Shown here piece by piece: positions 8,960 through 17,214 of a stretch of 64,000 bases of DNA; position 1 is the first letter of the stretch, and each line of letters starts with the position of its first letter. The notes under the pieces were generated by a model, which was not told the origin of the DNA, made no database searches, and saw nothing but the letters and a program-made list of their open reading frames with translations. The stretch spans positions 1 to 64,000 of the forward strand of contig JAIEPD010000031.1 of assembly GCA_019749935.1 (NCBI GenBank), read 5' to 3'. Both the position numbers and the translations under genes were made by a program. Source of the DNA: Alphaproteobacteria bacterium. Lineage in GTDB: Bacteria > Pseudomonadota > Alphaproteobacteria > Paracaedibacterales > CAIULA01.

Positions 8960-9436
8960 ATGTTAAAATTTTTAAAAAAGGTGTTAAATTTTCTCAGGTT
9001 TCATACTAGCGGGTTTTCTAACTCTGAGTGGGTTATGAACGATATTCCTGAATTTTGCAAAAATTTCTCATATGGTAGATGGGTTATATCTTTTTGCATC
9101 CAAGAAAAATTCTATACTGAGTACTCAAATCTTGATCGTAAATTATCTATGATTGAACAATTGCGCCATATATTATCATTTCTGACTGAAGAGGTAGGTT
9201 TTCTTACTGTAGGTGATCGGGGTAGTGAGCAATTTTTACAGACAACATATGCAAAAGAAATATCTCATGATAAAAAGCCTTACTATGTTGAATACCGACC
9301 ACCAAATAAAGAAATTTTGTACGGTTCTGTTGAAAACTTATCCCTTGAAAAAGTATTACATTTGTTTGAAATGATAATGAATCAAGATCCTAATATCTTA
9401 AGCGAGATTGAATGGAAAGATACAGGGTTTCTTTGA
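8960..9436 (+). CDS. Hypothetical protein, 158 aa
   Basis: I choose ATG 8960 because GAGG lies at 8952-8955 with good spacing; an ATG at 8948 lacks a binding site. The product begins with a short basic amphipathic stretch (KFLKKVLNFLRF) and is otherwise soluble with many aromatic and acidic residues. It resembles small immunity-type or unknown proteins in size and charge, but no domain was recognised. It lies alone between the minus-strand aroQ unit and hpd. Confidence 0.55.
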   Translation: MLKFLKKVLNFLRFHTSGFSNSEWVMNDIPEFCKNFSYGRWVISFCIQEKFYTEYSNLDRKLSMIEQLRHILSFLTEEVGFLTVGDRGSEQFLQTTYAKEISHDKKPYYVEYRPPNKEILYGSVENLSLEKVLHLFEMIMNQDPNILSEIEWKDTGFL

Positions 9437-9519
9437 TATTTATCTATATATAAGCACTTGGCAAAGAAACTCGAGTGCCTTACTCTAATGGTTAAATTAA
9501 TAACCCTGGAACATCAAAA

Positions 9520-10608
9520 ATGAAAAATATGCAGAAATCTGCCCCTGTAGTTTACGAAAATCCAATGCAAACCGATGGGTTTGAATTTGTTGAATTTTCA
9601 GCTCCCATAAGTGGATCTGATGTTAATTTAAGGGATTTGTTTCAAAGAATGGGATTTACCGCGATTGCGAAACATCGCAGTAAAAATGTGACTCTTTTCA
9701 GGCAAGGAACAATCAATTTCATTTTGAATGAAGAGCCTAATTCTTTTGCAAGTCGTTTTGCTGATCTTCATGGACCTTGTGCCTGTGCCATGGCTTTTCG
9801 GGTTAAAGATGCAAAATATGCTTATGAACGGGCATTATCTCTAGGAGCTGAAGGGTTTGATTCTCCTGTTGGTGAAAACGAATTAAAAATTCCAGCTATT
9901 ATCGGTATTGGCGGAAGTCTGTTGTATTTTGTAGACCAATACACTGACAGCACCATTTATGACGTTGATTTTGTTCCGCTTCCAGGGGTTGATCAACACC
10001 CTGTTGGTTTGGGGCTAATTGAAATTGATCACTTAACTCACAACGTTTTCCAAGGACGGATGGATCATTGGGCCGAGTTTTATTCAAAACTATTCAATTT
10101 CCGTGAACAGCGCTATTTCGACATTAGCGGGGCAAAAACGGGTCTGTTGAGTCGTGCGATGATTGCGCCTTGCAGTAAGATTCGCATTCCTATTAATGAA
10201 TCCCGTGATGATAAATCACAAATTGCGGAGTATTTGGATATTTATAAAGGAGAGGGGATTCAGCATATAGCGTTAACGACTGAAAAGATCATCGAGAGCG
10301 TTAATGATATGGCTGTTCAAAACATTCCCTTTATGACGGTACCAAAAACCTATTACAAAGTTGTTGATGAACGCTTGCCAGATAGCGGTTTGCCATTAGA
10401 GGAACTATCAAAACATCACATTTTAATCGATGGTGAGATTGATGGAGCGCGTAAAGATTTGTTACTACAAATCTTTACCAAAACAGTCATTGGTCCTATT
10501 TTCTTTGAGATCATCCAACGCCTTGGTCACCAAGGATTTGGCGAAGGGAACTTTACAGCATTATTCGAAGCTTTAGAACGTGATCAGATGGAACGCGGGG
10601 TGTTGTAG
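9520..10608 (+). CDS. hpd: 4-hydroxyphenylpyruvate dioxygenase
   Basis: HPPD converts 4-hydroxyphenylpyruvate to homogentisate, the committed step of tyrosine degradation. It is a two-domain vicinal-oxygen-chelate enzyme of 362 aa, full length for bacterial HPPD. The iron ligands fit the family: His171 (EIDHLTHNV), His249 (GIQHIALTT) and Glu330 (IFFEIIQR). The C-terminal GHQGFGEGNFTALFEALERD is the conserved lid helix. No hmgA or other homogentisate gene is beside it. It is an unexpected catabolic gene for a reduced intracellular genome. Confidence 0.95.
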   Translation: MKNMQKSAPVVYENPMQTDGFEFVEFSAPISGSDVNLRDLFQRMGFTAIAKHRSKNVTLFRQGTINFILNEEPNSFASRFADLHGPCACAMAFRVKDAKYAYERALSLGAEGFDSPVGENELKIPAIIGIGGSLLYFVDQYTDSTIYDVDFVPLPGVDQHPVGLGLIEIDHLTHNVFQGRMDHWAEFYSKLFNFREQRYFDISGAKTGLLSRAMIAPCSKIRIPINESRDDKSQIAEYLDIYKGEGIQHIALTTEKIIESVNDMAVQNIPFMTVPKTYYKVVDERLPDSGLPLEELSKHHILIDGEIDGARKDLLLQIFTKTVIGPIFFEIIQRLGHQGFGEGNFTALFEALERDQMERGVL

Positions 10609-10649
10609 GTTTAACGTTCTTTTAATCTTTCTTTTATAAGCTGAGAGCA

Positions 10650-12032
10650 TTGAATTTAGAAAAGTGTAATTTTTCTGTGCAAGTGTTTCTTAGGCTTTTT
10701 TGTGTTTTGTTTGCTTTTTATGCTTCTGCGAATGGAGCTGCGGCTGTTCCTTTAACTGCGGCTAATATTAATGCACGTATAGGTAATTTATTAAGTAATC
10801 CTGCAGTCGCTGATGCTAATGAGTGTTTTGAATTTAGAGAATTTATAGAAAACTCCACAAATCCAGCTACAGGTCCAGCTCGAATAGCTGCAATTACTCG
10901 TTTGCGAGCATTGCTTAATAGTAATGTTTTTGCAGATAATGTCGAGCCATATCTTAAAAATACTGATTTTTTAAGTAATCGATTGCTTAAATTAGAGATA
11001 AAACACGAAAACCCAAACAATAACCTTGATATTAATCACCGCACAGAACATATAACAAATATGATGGTACGTATTGAAACTCCAAAAGGATCCGCTAGCG
11101 GTATATTAATTCCTGTTCCTGATAGATTCAATGCTGGTGGGATGCCTCATCATAGCTGGGCAATTTTAACCTGTGGTCATATTCTGGATGATGTATCAAT
11201 AGAAAAGAAGACTTTTGGTGGTATCCCAGAAAACTTCAATGCACATTTGAATACCCTGCCAGTAGGTATTCTTAATCCAATACCTATACACTCCATCAAG
11301 GTTTTCAAAACCAACTCTTTTAGATTAGAAAACAAGAATGGATTTGCATATGAGGGTTTTGGAGATAATATTTTAAATGCGCAAGATATTAGAGCCATAC
11401 CTCGTTATGAGTATCCAGGGGATTTTGCTTTATGTTATTTACACTTAACTCTGGCTCAAATCCAAGCAATCAATCAAGAGTTCTTAGCGGCTCCTGTAGG
11501 AGGTGTTTATCCAAATATTCATGTTGCGGCTCACCAGATATCATTTCAAGGTAGAAACCGAGGACATGGCGAATTTACTTACAATTTTAAATTTATTAGG
11601 GATGTTCCAACAAGAGATGCCTATGTGGGGGAGATAAATGCAGCTGCTCCAGATCATGGAAGAAAAGGATTTGTTCTAGGGTATGTAGAAAACCCAGCTC
11701 TTCTTGGCAATTATGTTCTAACTTTATCAACATCAAGAGCAGGCGGTACTCAAATTTATGGTGGAGATTTTATAGATCCTACTGGTGTTGCAGCTAGACC
11801 AGAAAATGAATTTATGTTTTTTCATGATGCGCCAACTTATTCAGGGATGAGTGGCGGTCCTGTTTTTAATACACCAGGGGACGTAGCTCATGCTAATGAA
11901 ATTAACATATTTGGGGTGGTTCAGGCATATAATTCGCCTGATCTTCCTCCTCTCCCTAATCCTCCACCTCCAAATCCAGAGTTACAGTCGCGTTGTAGTG
12001 CATCTTTTCTTATGGAAAGCATATTAAATTAG
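10650..12032 (+). CDS. Secreted trypsin-like serine protease
   Basis: The 460-aa product has a Sec signal (hydrophobic residues about 12-30, Ala-rich cleavage region). A helical pro-region (about 35-125) precedes a chymotrypsin-fold domain. The catalytic triad is visible: His177 in LTCGHIL, Asp258 in PGDFAL and Ser401 in SGMSGGPVF. The first codon is TTG and its ribosome-binding site is weak, so a start at GTG 10677 is possible. No PDZ domain follows, so it is not DegP-like. It is a candidate exported host-interaction or self-processing protease; the substrate is unknown. Confidence 0.75.
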   Translation: MNLEKCNFSVQVFLRLFCVLFAFYASANGAAAVPLTAANINARIGNLLSNPAVADANECFEFREFIENSTNPATGPARIAAITRLRALLNSNVFADNVEPYLKNTDFLSNRLLKLEIKHENPNNNLDINHRTEHITNMMVRIETPKGSASGILIPVPDRFNAGGMPHHSWAILTCGHILDDVSIEKKTFGGIPENFNAHLNTLPVGILNPIPIHSIKVFKTNSFRLENKNGFAYEGFGDNILNAQDIRAIPRYEYPGDFALCYLHLTLAQIQAINQEFLAAPVGGVYPNIHVAAHQISFQGRNRGHGEFTYNFKFIRDVPTRDAYVGEINAAAPDHGRKGFVLGYVENPALLGNYVLTLSTSRAGGTQIYGGDFIDPTGVAARPENEFMFFHDAPTYSGMSGGPVFNTPGDVAHANEINIFGVVQAYNSPDLPPLPNPPPPNPELQSRCSASFLMESILN

Positions 12033-12073
12033 ATGTATATTTCCCCAAATAGTTTTTTACTAAAGAGAGAAAA

Positions 12074-12532
12074 ATGACTAAATTATCTTTTTTAAAGAAA
12101 ATACTGAAAAGCTTTAGTTTTTTTGCATTGGTGAGTATTTTTAGTTCTTATGCAGTGCTTTCTTCGGTTGACGTGGAGGTGGCAGGCTCAGGTGTACGCT
12201 CTCCTTTTTCTATGAAGGGTGTAGCCAAACAACTCAAAGATGTGGAGGGGGATGTACCTGAAACACTTAGGCAAGAACGTCTTAGGAGTTGGAATGAAAA
12301 GCTGCCGGAAAGGGCCGCAGCCTGGGGAATGAGTGAAGAAGAGTATTTGAAAAAAGCCAACGAATATATTGCCCATTTTAAAAGAAGAACGCATATTTTG
12401 TATGGTGTAGAAGACCTGATTCCACGTTATCTTCCAGAGGATTTAGAAGAGTATAATAAAGCATGGAAACATACTGGCAGAACTTATACAAGAGATTCTT
12501 TTCCGATGTTTGGGCTACCATCAAGCAGGTAA
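12074..12532 (+). CDS. Small exported hypothetical protein
   Basis: The 152-aa product has a basic N-terminus (KKILKS) and a hydrophobic signal segment (about 15-31), then a charged helical region and a Tyr/Pro-rich tail. It has no cysteines after the signal and no recognised domain. It starts 41 bases after the protease stop on the same strand with an AGAGAGAAAA ribosome-binding site, so the two probably form one transcription unit. Confidence 0.65.
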   Translation: MTKLSFLKKILKSFSFFALVSIFSSYAVLSSVDVEVAGSGVRSPFSMKGVAKQLKDVEGDVPETLRQERLRSWNEKLPERAAAWGMSEEEYLKKANEYIAHFKRRTHILYGVEDLIPRYLPEDLEEYNKAWKHTGRTYTRDSFPMFGLPSSR

Positions 12533-12579
12533 AACGATTATGCTTTTAGGTGGATTCCGGTCTTCTTATTTTTCTACTC

Positions 12580-12843
12580 TCAATGCACCACACAACTAAA
12601 ACTTGGGGTAATAAATTTTCCTGCCATCAAAGGCCCAGCATAAGCCACACGAACAGAATGCAATTTCCCTTCAATTGATTTTAGCCAAAAATCTAAAAAA
12701 TCCTTAAGACGAGGAAATGAGGGAGGAAGGTCAAGCTCTTGCCAGATATAGCTTTGTAGCAATAAGGGGTGGTCTGGTAGGTGGTAAATGATCTCGGCTG
12801 TGGTTAGCCGATAATCTCTTAAAGCGTACTCTATGTCCTGCAT
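12580..12843 (-). CDS. usg: Usg family protein
   Basis: The product matches the small Usg family (named from a gene upstream of asd): it contains DYRLTTAEIIYHLPDHP, LLQSYIWQELDLPP and LHSVRVA in the expected order. I start at ATG 12843, since an AAAGGAGA ribosome-binding site lies just before it; the further upstream ATG at 12867 is not needed. At 87 aa it is the usual size. Its function is not established. It is characteristic of alphaproteobacteria, which supports the assignment of the window. Confidence 0.88.
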   Translation of the reverse strand: MQDIEYALRDYRLTTAEIIYHLPDHPLLLQSYIWQELDLPPSFPRLKDFLDFWLKSIEGKLHSVRVAYAGPLMAGKFITPSFSCVVH

Positions 12844-13072
12844 GGCTCTCTCCTTTTCAGGAATCAACCTTCCTCTATCTACAGGCTATATAATAAAACT
12901 TAATTTTTTATTAAGAAAAATCAAGAGGGGTAAGAGAAAGCACTTATTTTTCTGACAGAAAAGTCCATAGAAAAACAATTAAATGGAGATGAAAACCTTA
13001 TCTGACATATAGTCTCATAAGTTAATAATAGTTTTTAAACATTCTAAAATAGAACTTATAGGGACAAGGCTA

Positions 13073-13909
13073 ATGACAACTTTACCTAGATATTTATATG
13101 ACGAAAATCATACACGCTTTCAGTTAGTTAAATCAGTGCCAGGTAAAGAAGTGATTAATTGGTTATTCCTGCCTGGCGGTCCTGGCGTTGATTCAAATTG
13201 TTTTACGGGGCTAGTTGATAGTATGAATGCTCCTGGTAATTATTGGCTAATTGATCTGGTATTTAATGGCAGCAATGAACACTATCCAAACTTCACAACA
13301 GATGTTTATAAGCAATGGAAAGATTTTTTGGTATCTGCAGTCAATAAATTTGAGTCTCCAATTTTAGTAGGTCATTCTTTCGGTGGATATCTGCCTCTGT
13401 TTTGTCCACAACTAGAAGATTGTTTAAAAGGTTTGGTGATCTTAAATTCAGTGCCTACATTACAGTCGGAATTATTTGCAAAATGTGCCATTGAAAACAA
13501 TTTACCCTTATTGGGTGAAGCTCAAGCTTTATTTGTTGAAAAACCTACACTTAAAAATCTCAAGGCTCTCTACTTACTGGAGGCTTTTTATTTTTTCTCT
13601 TCTAACAATCAAGCGCATGGTATAGAACAGATAGTCAGTAAGCTAGAGTTTTGCTTATCAACTGAGCATTGGTGGTATAAAGAGGGAGCGCAGTATTATT
13701 CAAAAATAAAATGGATACCCAAAAAAGTACCGACTATAATCATCGGAGGAGCACATGACTTTATTACCCCTATCGGTATTTTTCAGCAAGATTTACGTTT
13801 TAATCGATCAAATATAAAAATGATTAATCTTGTCGATGCAGGGCATTTTCCTTGGTTAGAGCAACCTCAGCTTGTTAATAAAGCTTTAACTGATTTTTGC
13901 CTTCGTTAA
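13073..13909 (+). CDS. Alpha/beta hydrolase
   Basis: A 278-aa cytoplasmic hydrolase of the alpha/beta fold. The oxyanion-loop segment LPGGPG, the nucleophile elbow GHSFGG (Ser102), the acid Asp229 (GGAHDF) and His258 (DAGHFPW) form a complete triad. The LPGGPG start and size resemble proline-iminopeptidase-like or esterase enzymes, but the substrate cannot be assigned. It is a single gene; a 205-base gap separates it from usg. Confidence 0.8.
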   Translation: MTTLPRYLYDENHTRFQLVKSVPGKEVINWLFLPGGPGVDSNCFTGLVDSMNAPGNYWLIDLVFNGSNEHYPNFTTDVYKQWKDFLVSAVNKFESPILVGHSFGGYLPLFCPQLEDCLKGLVILNSVPTLQSELFAKCAIENNLPLLGEAQALFVEKPTLKNLKALYLLEAFYFFSSNNQAHGIEQIVSKLEFCLSTEHWWYKEGAQYYSKIKWIPKKVPTIIIGGAHDFITPIGIFQQDLRFNRSNIKMINLVDAGHFPWLEQPQLVNKALTDFCLR

Positions 13910-13945
13910 CCAAAATGCCTCAAAAAGAAAATAAAAAACCATCTT

Positions 13946-14050
13946 AGTTCACAAGTTTTCTGGATGGACACGCAACTTTGTTGCTCGCCATGACGAAGTT
14001 GAGTCCGTCATCGAAGAGTGGAGCTCCACAGGTCTTGCAGCGGAGCTCCT
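13946..14050 (-). repeat. Intergenic palindromic repeat (GCAACTTTGTTGC type)
   Basis: Read on the minus strand this region contains a core of the form TCATGGCGAGCAACAAAG followed by TTGCGTG and ATCCAGAAAACTTG. From memory this resembles a repeat family seen in Rickettsiales, Legionella and related intracellular bacteria. It holds a perfect hairpin GCAAC-TTT-GTTGC (13972-13984) and two copies of the self-complementary GGAGCTCC (14020-14027 and 14042-14049), which pair with each other. It sits between two convergent genes and could also act as a terminator. Confidence 0.55.
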
Positions 14051-14062
14051 TAAATACAGTTT

Positions 14063-15961
14063 TTACTTAGCCTTAGGTGACCAACCCCAATTCATAACAT
14101 TGGTGCCAACCTCCGGATTAACTTCTGGGTAAGCAAGGTTATCTACCCAATAAGCCCATCTTGAAGTGTTGTCATAGGCAAGCGGAATTTGGAAATAATT
14201 ATGCATGACATAACGATCCATAGCATGAACCGAAGCCGCTAGGGACTCAGGATCAGTAGCCATCGTCACTTCTCTTGCCAATTCTTCCGCAACAGGGTCT
14301 TTAATACCGATATAGTTACTGCTACCTTTGGCATCAGCATTCTTTGCACTAAAGTAATACAATTGTTCATTTCCTGGAGATAGGCTGTTCGCCCAGGTGT
14401 GAATAATCATATCAAAATCAGATTCAATGACTCGGTTTTCATATTGAACGGCATCCATCATGCGGACTGTTAATTCAACACCTAACTTCTTCAGGCTTTC
14501 ACGGTAAGCCAAGGCAATTTTCTCTAATTTTGGATCTTTGATCATAATTTCAAAGGCCATCAGCTGTCCTTGGCTATTAACACGTTTTCCATCTTTTACA
14601 GTCCAACCTGCCTCCTTTAAAAGAGCATCAGCTTTTTCAAGATTAACGCGCTGATCTCCGTTTCCGTCTGTATGAGCAGGTGTGAATTCATGTTCCAAAA
14701 TTTCCTTCATAAAGTCAGGCTTTATTTGAGAGGAGAATTTTTCCAAGAGTTGCTTTTCCTTGCCTTCTGCTGGGCCATGATGGGCCAGGAACGTATTGGC
14801 AAACAAACTGTTTGGACATTTCATCACGCCAAAAAACACAATTTTGTTGAGAGTGTCAAAGTCAAAAGCTAAGCCAAGTGCTTTACGGATACGCAGATCG
14901 CTAAAGGAAGATTTACGCATATTGAAAATGATTGTCCTAACTGCAACAGGACGTTTGTGCGTTGTATCAACACGTTTCATCTTGCCGTCTTTGACTGCCG
15001 CTAGATTATATCCTGTTTCCCATTGGTTTGGATTAGTCTCAAAATAGACATCAAATTCACCAGCAGTAAAGGCCTGGAATTGAGCTTGGGCATTTTTGAA
15101 ATATTCAATTTTAATGGTATCAAAATTGTATTGCCCCTTGTTTACAGGCAAATCTTTACCCCAATAATCTGGATTACGTTGATAGGTTATAGAACGACCT
15201 TGATCAACACTTGCAACCTTGTAAGGGCCGCTACCCATAATAACAGTTAGACCACTATCAGCAAAATCCACTTTCTCAAGCTGTGCTTTGGATAAAACTC
15301 GCACCACGGCAATGATCATTGGTAATTCTGGGTCGTATTTGCCATCATCGTTAGCCTTTAGGTGCATTTTAATGGTATGGGGATCAATGATCTCCATTTG
15401 AGTGATACGAGAATAGTACTGACGGTAACGCGGAAGACCTTTATCTTTCAAAAGTTCAATTGTAAATCTGACATCTTCAGCTGTGACTGATGTTCCATCA
15501 TGAAAACGAGCATTTGGATTTAGATAAAAGGTTACTGAAGAAGAATCGGGTGCAACGTCAACGCCTTGGGCAAGTACACCATAAACTGTGAAGGGCTCTT
15601 CGGCGGAACGTGACATAAGGGGGTCGAAAGTCAACAACAAGCCTTCAGCGCCAATTCCTTTGACAATATCTTTGTTCGTTGTATCAAAAGTTCCAACTGT
15701 GCCAAGGCGAAGGGATCCACCCTTTGGTGCTTCAGGATTCACGTAACTAAAGTGAGTAAAGTCCGTTGGATAACGAGGAGCGCCAAACCTTGCTAAGGCA
15801 TGAACGGTTTTTTCAGGAAGGACTCTTGTTTGGGTAGGCTTTTCGATAGCTTTTTGAACAGGAGCAGAATGTTGAATTGTTTCAGAAGGTTTTTGAAAAT
15901 AATTATAGCCAAAAATAATAGCTACAATGATGACAATAAGGAGCAGAATCTTTTTAAGCAC
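14063..15961 (-). CDS. Peptide ABC transporter substrate-binding protein, YejA-like
   Basis: A family 5 extracellular solute-binding protein of 632 aa, with an N-terminal hydrophobic signal/anchor (residues about 4-20). The mature start motif LARFGAPRYP with YVNPEAPKGGSLRLG is typical of the YejA/microcin C branch, which binds oligopeptides in the periplasm. The lobe motifs VTFYLNPNARFHDG and YKVASVDQGRSI follow. No permease or ATPase genes lie next to it, so it must pair with a transporter encoded elsewhere or act as an orphan. Confidence 0.9.
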   Translation of the reverse strand: MLKKILLLIVIIVAIIFGYNYFQKPSETIQHSAPVQKAIEKPTQTRVLPEKTVHALARFGAPRYPTDFTHFSYVNPEAPKGGSLRLGTVGTFDTTNKDIVKGIGAEGLLLTFDPLMSRSAEEPFTVYGVLAQGVDVAPDSSSVTFYLNPNARFHDGTSVTAEDVRFTIELLKDKGLPRYRQYYSRITQMEIIDPHTIKMHLKANDDGKYDPELPMIIAVVRVLSKAQLEKVDFADSGLTVIMGSGPYKVASVDQGRSITYQRNPDYWGKDLPVNKGQYNFDTIKIEYFKNAQAQFQAFTAGEFDVYFETNPNQWETGYNLAAVKDGKMKRVDTTHKRPVAVRTIIFNMRKSSFSDLRIRKALGLAFDFDTLNKIVFFGVMKCPNSLFANTFLAHHGPAEGKEKQLLEKFSSQIKPDFMKEILEHEFTPAHTDGNGDQRVNLEKADALLKEAGWTVKDGKRVNSQGQLMAFEIMIKDPKLEKIALAYRESLKKLGVELTVRMMDAVQYENRVIESDFDMIIHTWANSLSPGNEQLYYFSAKNADAKGSSNYIGIKDPVAEELAREVTMATDPESLAASVHAMDRYVMHNYFQIPLAYDNTSRWAYWVDNLAYPEVNPEVGTNVMNWGWSPKAK

Positions 15962-15993
15962 AAGTAAATATCCTTTTCTTAATGGCTTGCTTA

Positions 15994-16015
15994 TATGCTG
16001 GATATATACAGCATA
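15994..16015. promoter_or_regulatory. Palindrome between divergent genes
   Basis: TATGCTG (15994-16000) and CAGCATA (16009-16015) form a perfect inverted repeat with an 8-base AT spacer. It lies in the 161-base gap between the binding-protein gene (minus) and the efflux operon (plus), where an operator would be expected. No regulator gene is adjacent, so the role is a guess. Confidence 0.3.
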
Positions 16016-16122
16016 GATTGTTTAACTCATAGAAAATTTTTAAAGGTTAACTCTTTTTAAAGAAAATCTCTTTTAAAATGAACTGATGAGATCATGAGTC
16101 TACTTTTTAAAGCGTAACCCTT

Positions 16123-17214
16123 ATGGAACAAAAAATAATTTTTCAGTATAAAGAGAAAATTTTTCATTTTTTCAAGAAAATGAAGGAAAAATCCTTTCAA
16201 AAAAAAATATATTTAGTTTTGCCTATTTTAGTTCCTTTAAGTGGCACGTATTTTTACATGACAAATGGTCGGTATATCTCAACCGATAATGCGTATGTAA
16301 AAAGTGATAAGATCGCCATAAGTTCAGATTTAAGTTACAGAGTTCAAAGAGTTTTCGTTAAGGAAAACCAGCAAGTTAAAGCCGGAGACATTTTATTTCA
16401 GCTAGAAGACACACCTTTTAGGCTTCTTGTCCAAAAATTGGAAGCTCAATTAAAAGAAGTTAACAACGATATTGAAGCAAAAAGAGCAACTTTTCATGCA
16501 AAGGAAGCCAGTATTAAACAAGCAAGAAAAGATGTGCGGTTTCATAAAGGTGAATTTGATCGTCAAACAATATTGGCGTCTAAGAAAAATACAACGGAAA
16601 CAAAAAGAGAAGAATCACAAAACAATTATGAAAAAGCAGAGCAGCAGCTAAGGCAATTACAATATGATTTAGATAACGCATTAGCCGCTTTAAGCGGAAA
16701 AGCAGATATTAAAATTGAAGAACATCCCAACTATCTTGAGATTAAAGCTGATTATGATAAGGCTTGTTTGGAGTTAAAAAAGACCTCTGTACGCGCTCCC
16801 AGTAATGGGGTTATAACGCAGATGACGCTTGTACCTGGGGATTATGTGACTGTAGGTAATCCTGTTTTCTCTTTGGTTTTAACGGACAATATGTGGGTAG
16901 AAGCTAATTTAAAAGAAACAGAGTTAGAGCTGGTAAAGCCTGGACAAATGGCACGCGTTTCAATCGATGCGTATTCAAACACTGAGTGGCAGGCCGTTGT
17001 TGAGGGGATTAGCCCAGCTTCAGGTTCAGAATTTTCTGTTCTACCGCCTCAAAATGCAACTGGAAATTGGGTGAAAATTGTTCAACGGATCCCTGTAAGA
17101 CTTCGCTTAAAATCTTTAGAGAATGCGCCTATTTTAAGGGCTGGACTGAGTGCTTCTGTTGAAATTGATACACAAAGCCCTATAGCGAATAATGAGAAAA
17201 TAGCACATTCATGA
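16123..17214 (+). CDS. HlyD/EmrA-type membrane fusion protein
   Basis: The periplasmic adaptor of a multidrug efflux pump. The 363-aa product has a cytoplasmic basic N-terminus, one transmembrane helix (about 29-46) and the EmrA motif GRYISTDNAYVKSDK. A biotinyl-lipoyl-like half, a long alpha-helical hairpin (about 110-200, rich in Glu/Lys/Gln) and the second half VTQ/APSNGVITQMTLVPGD follow. It overlaps the next gene by 4 bases (ATGA), so the two form an operon like emrAB. No outer-membrane channel gene follows. Confidence 0.9.
   Translation: MEQKIIFQYKEKIFHFFKKMKEKSFQKKIYLVLPILVPLSGTYFYMTNGRYISTDNAYVKSDKIAISSDLSYRVQRVFVKENQQVKAGDILFQLEDTPFRLLVQKLEAQLKEVNNDIEAKRATFHAKEASIKQARKDVRFHKGEFDRQTILASKKNTTETKREESQNNYEKAEQQLRQLQYDLDNALAALSGKADIKIEEHPNYLEIKADYDKACLELKKTSVRAPSNGVITQMTLVPGDYVTVGNPVFSLVLTDNMWVEANLKETELELVKPGQMARVSIDAYSNTEWQAVVEGISPASGSEFSVLPPQNATGNWVKIVQRIPVRLRLKSLENAPILRAGLSASVEIDTQSPIANNEKIAHS

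Noticed and set aside
14672-15250. Several plus-strand ORFs inside the peptide-binding protein gene
   Set aside because: They are antisense shadows of a full-length, well-conserved gene.
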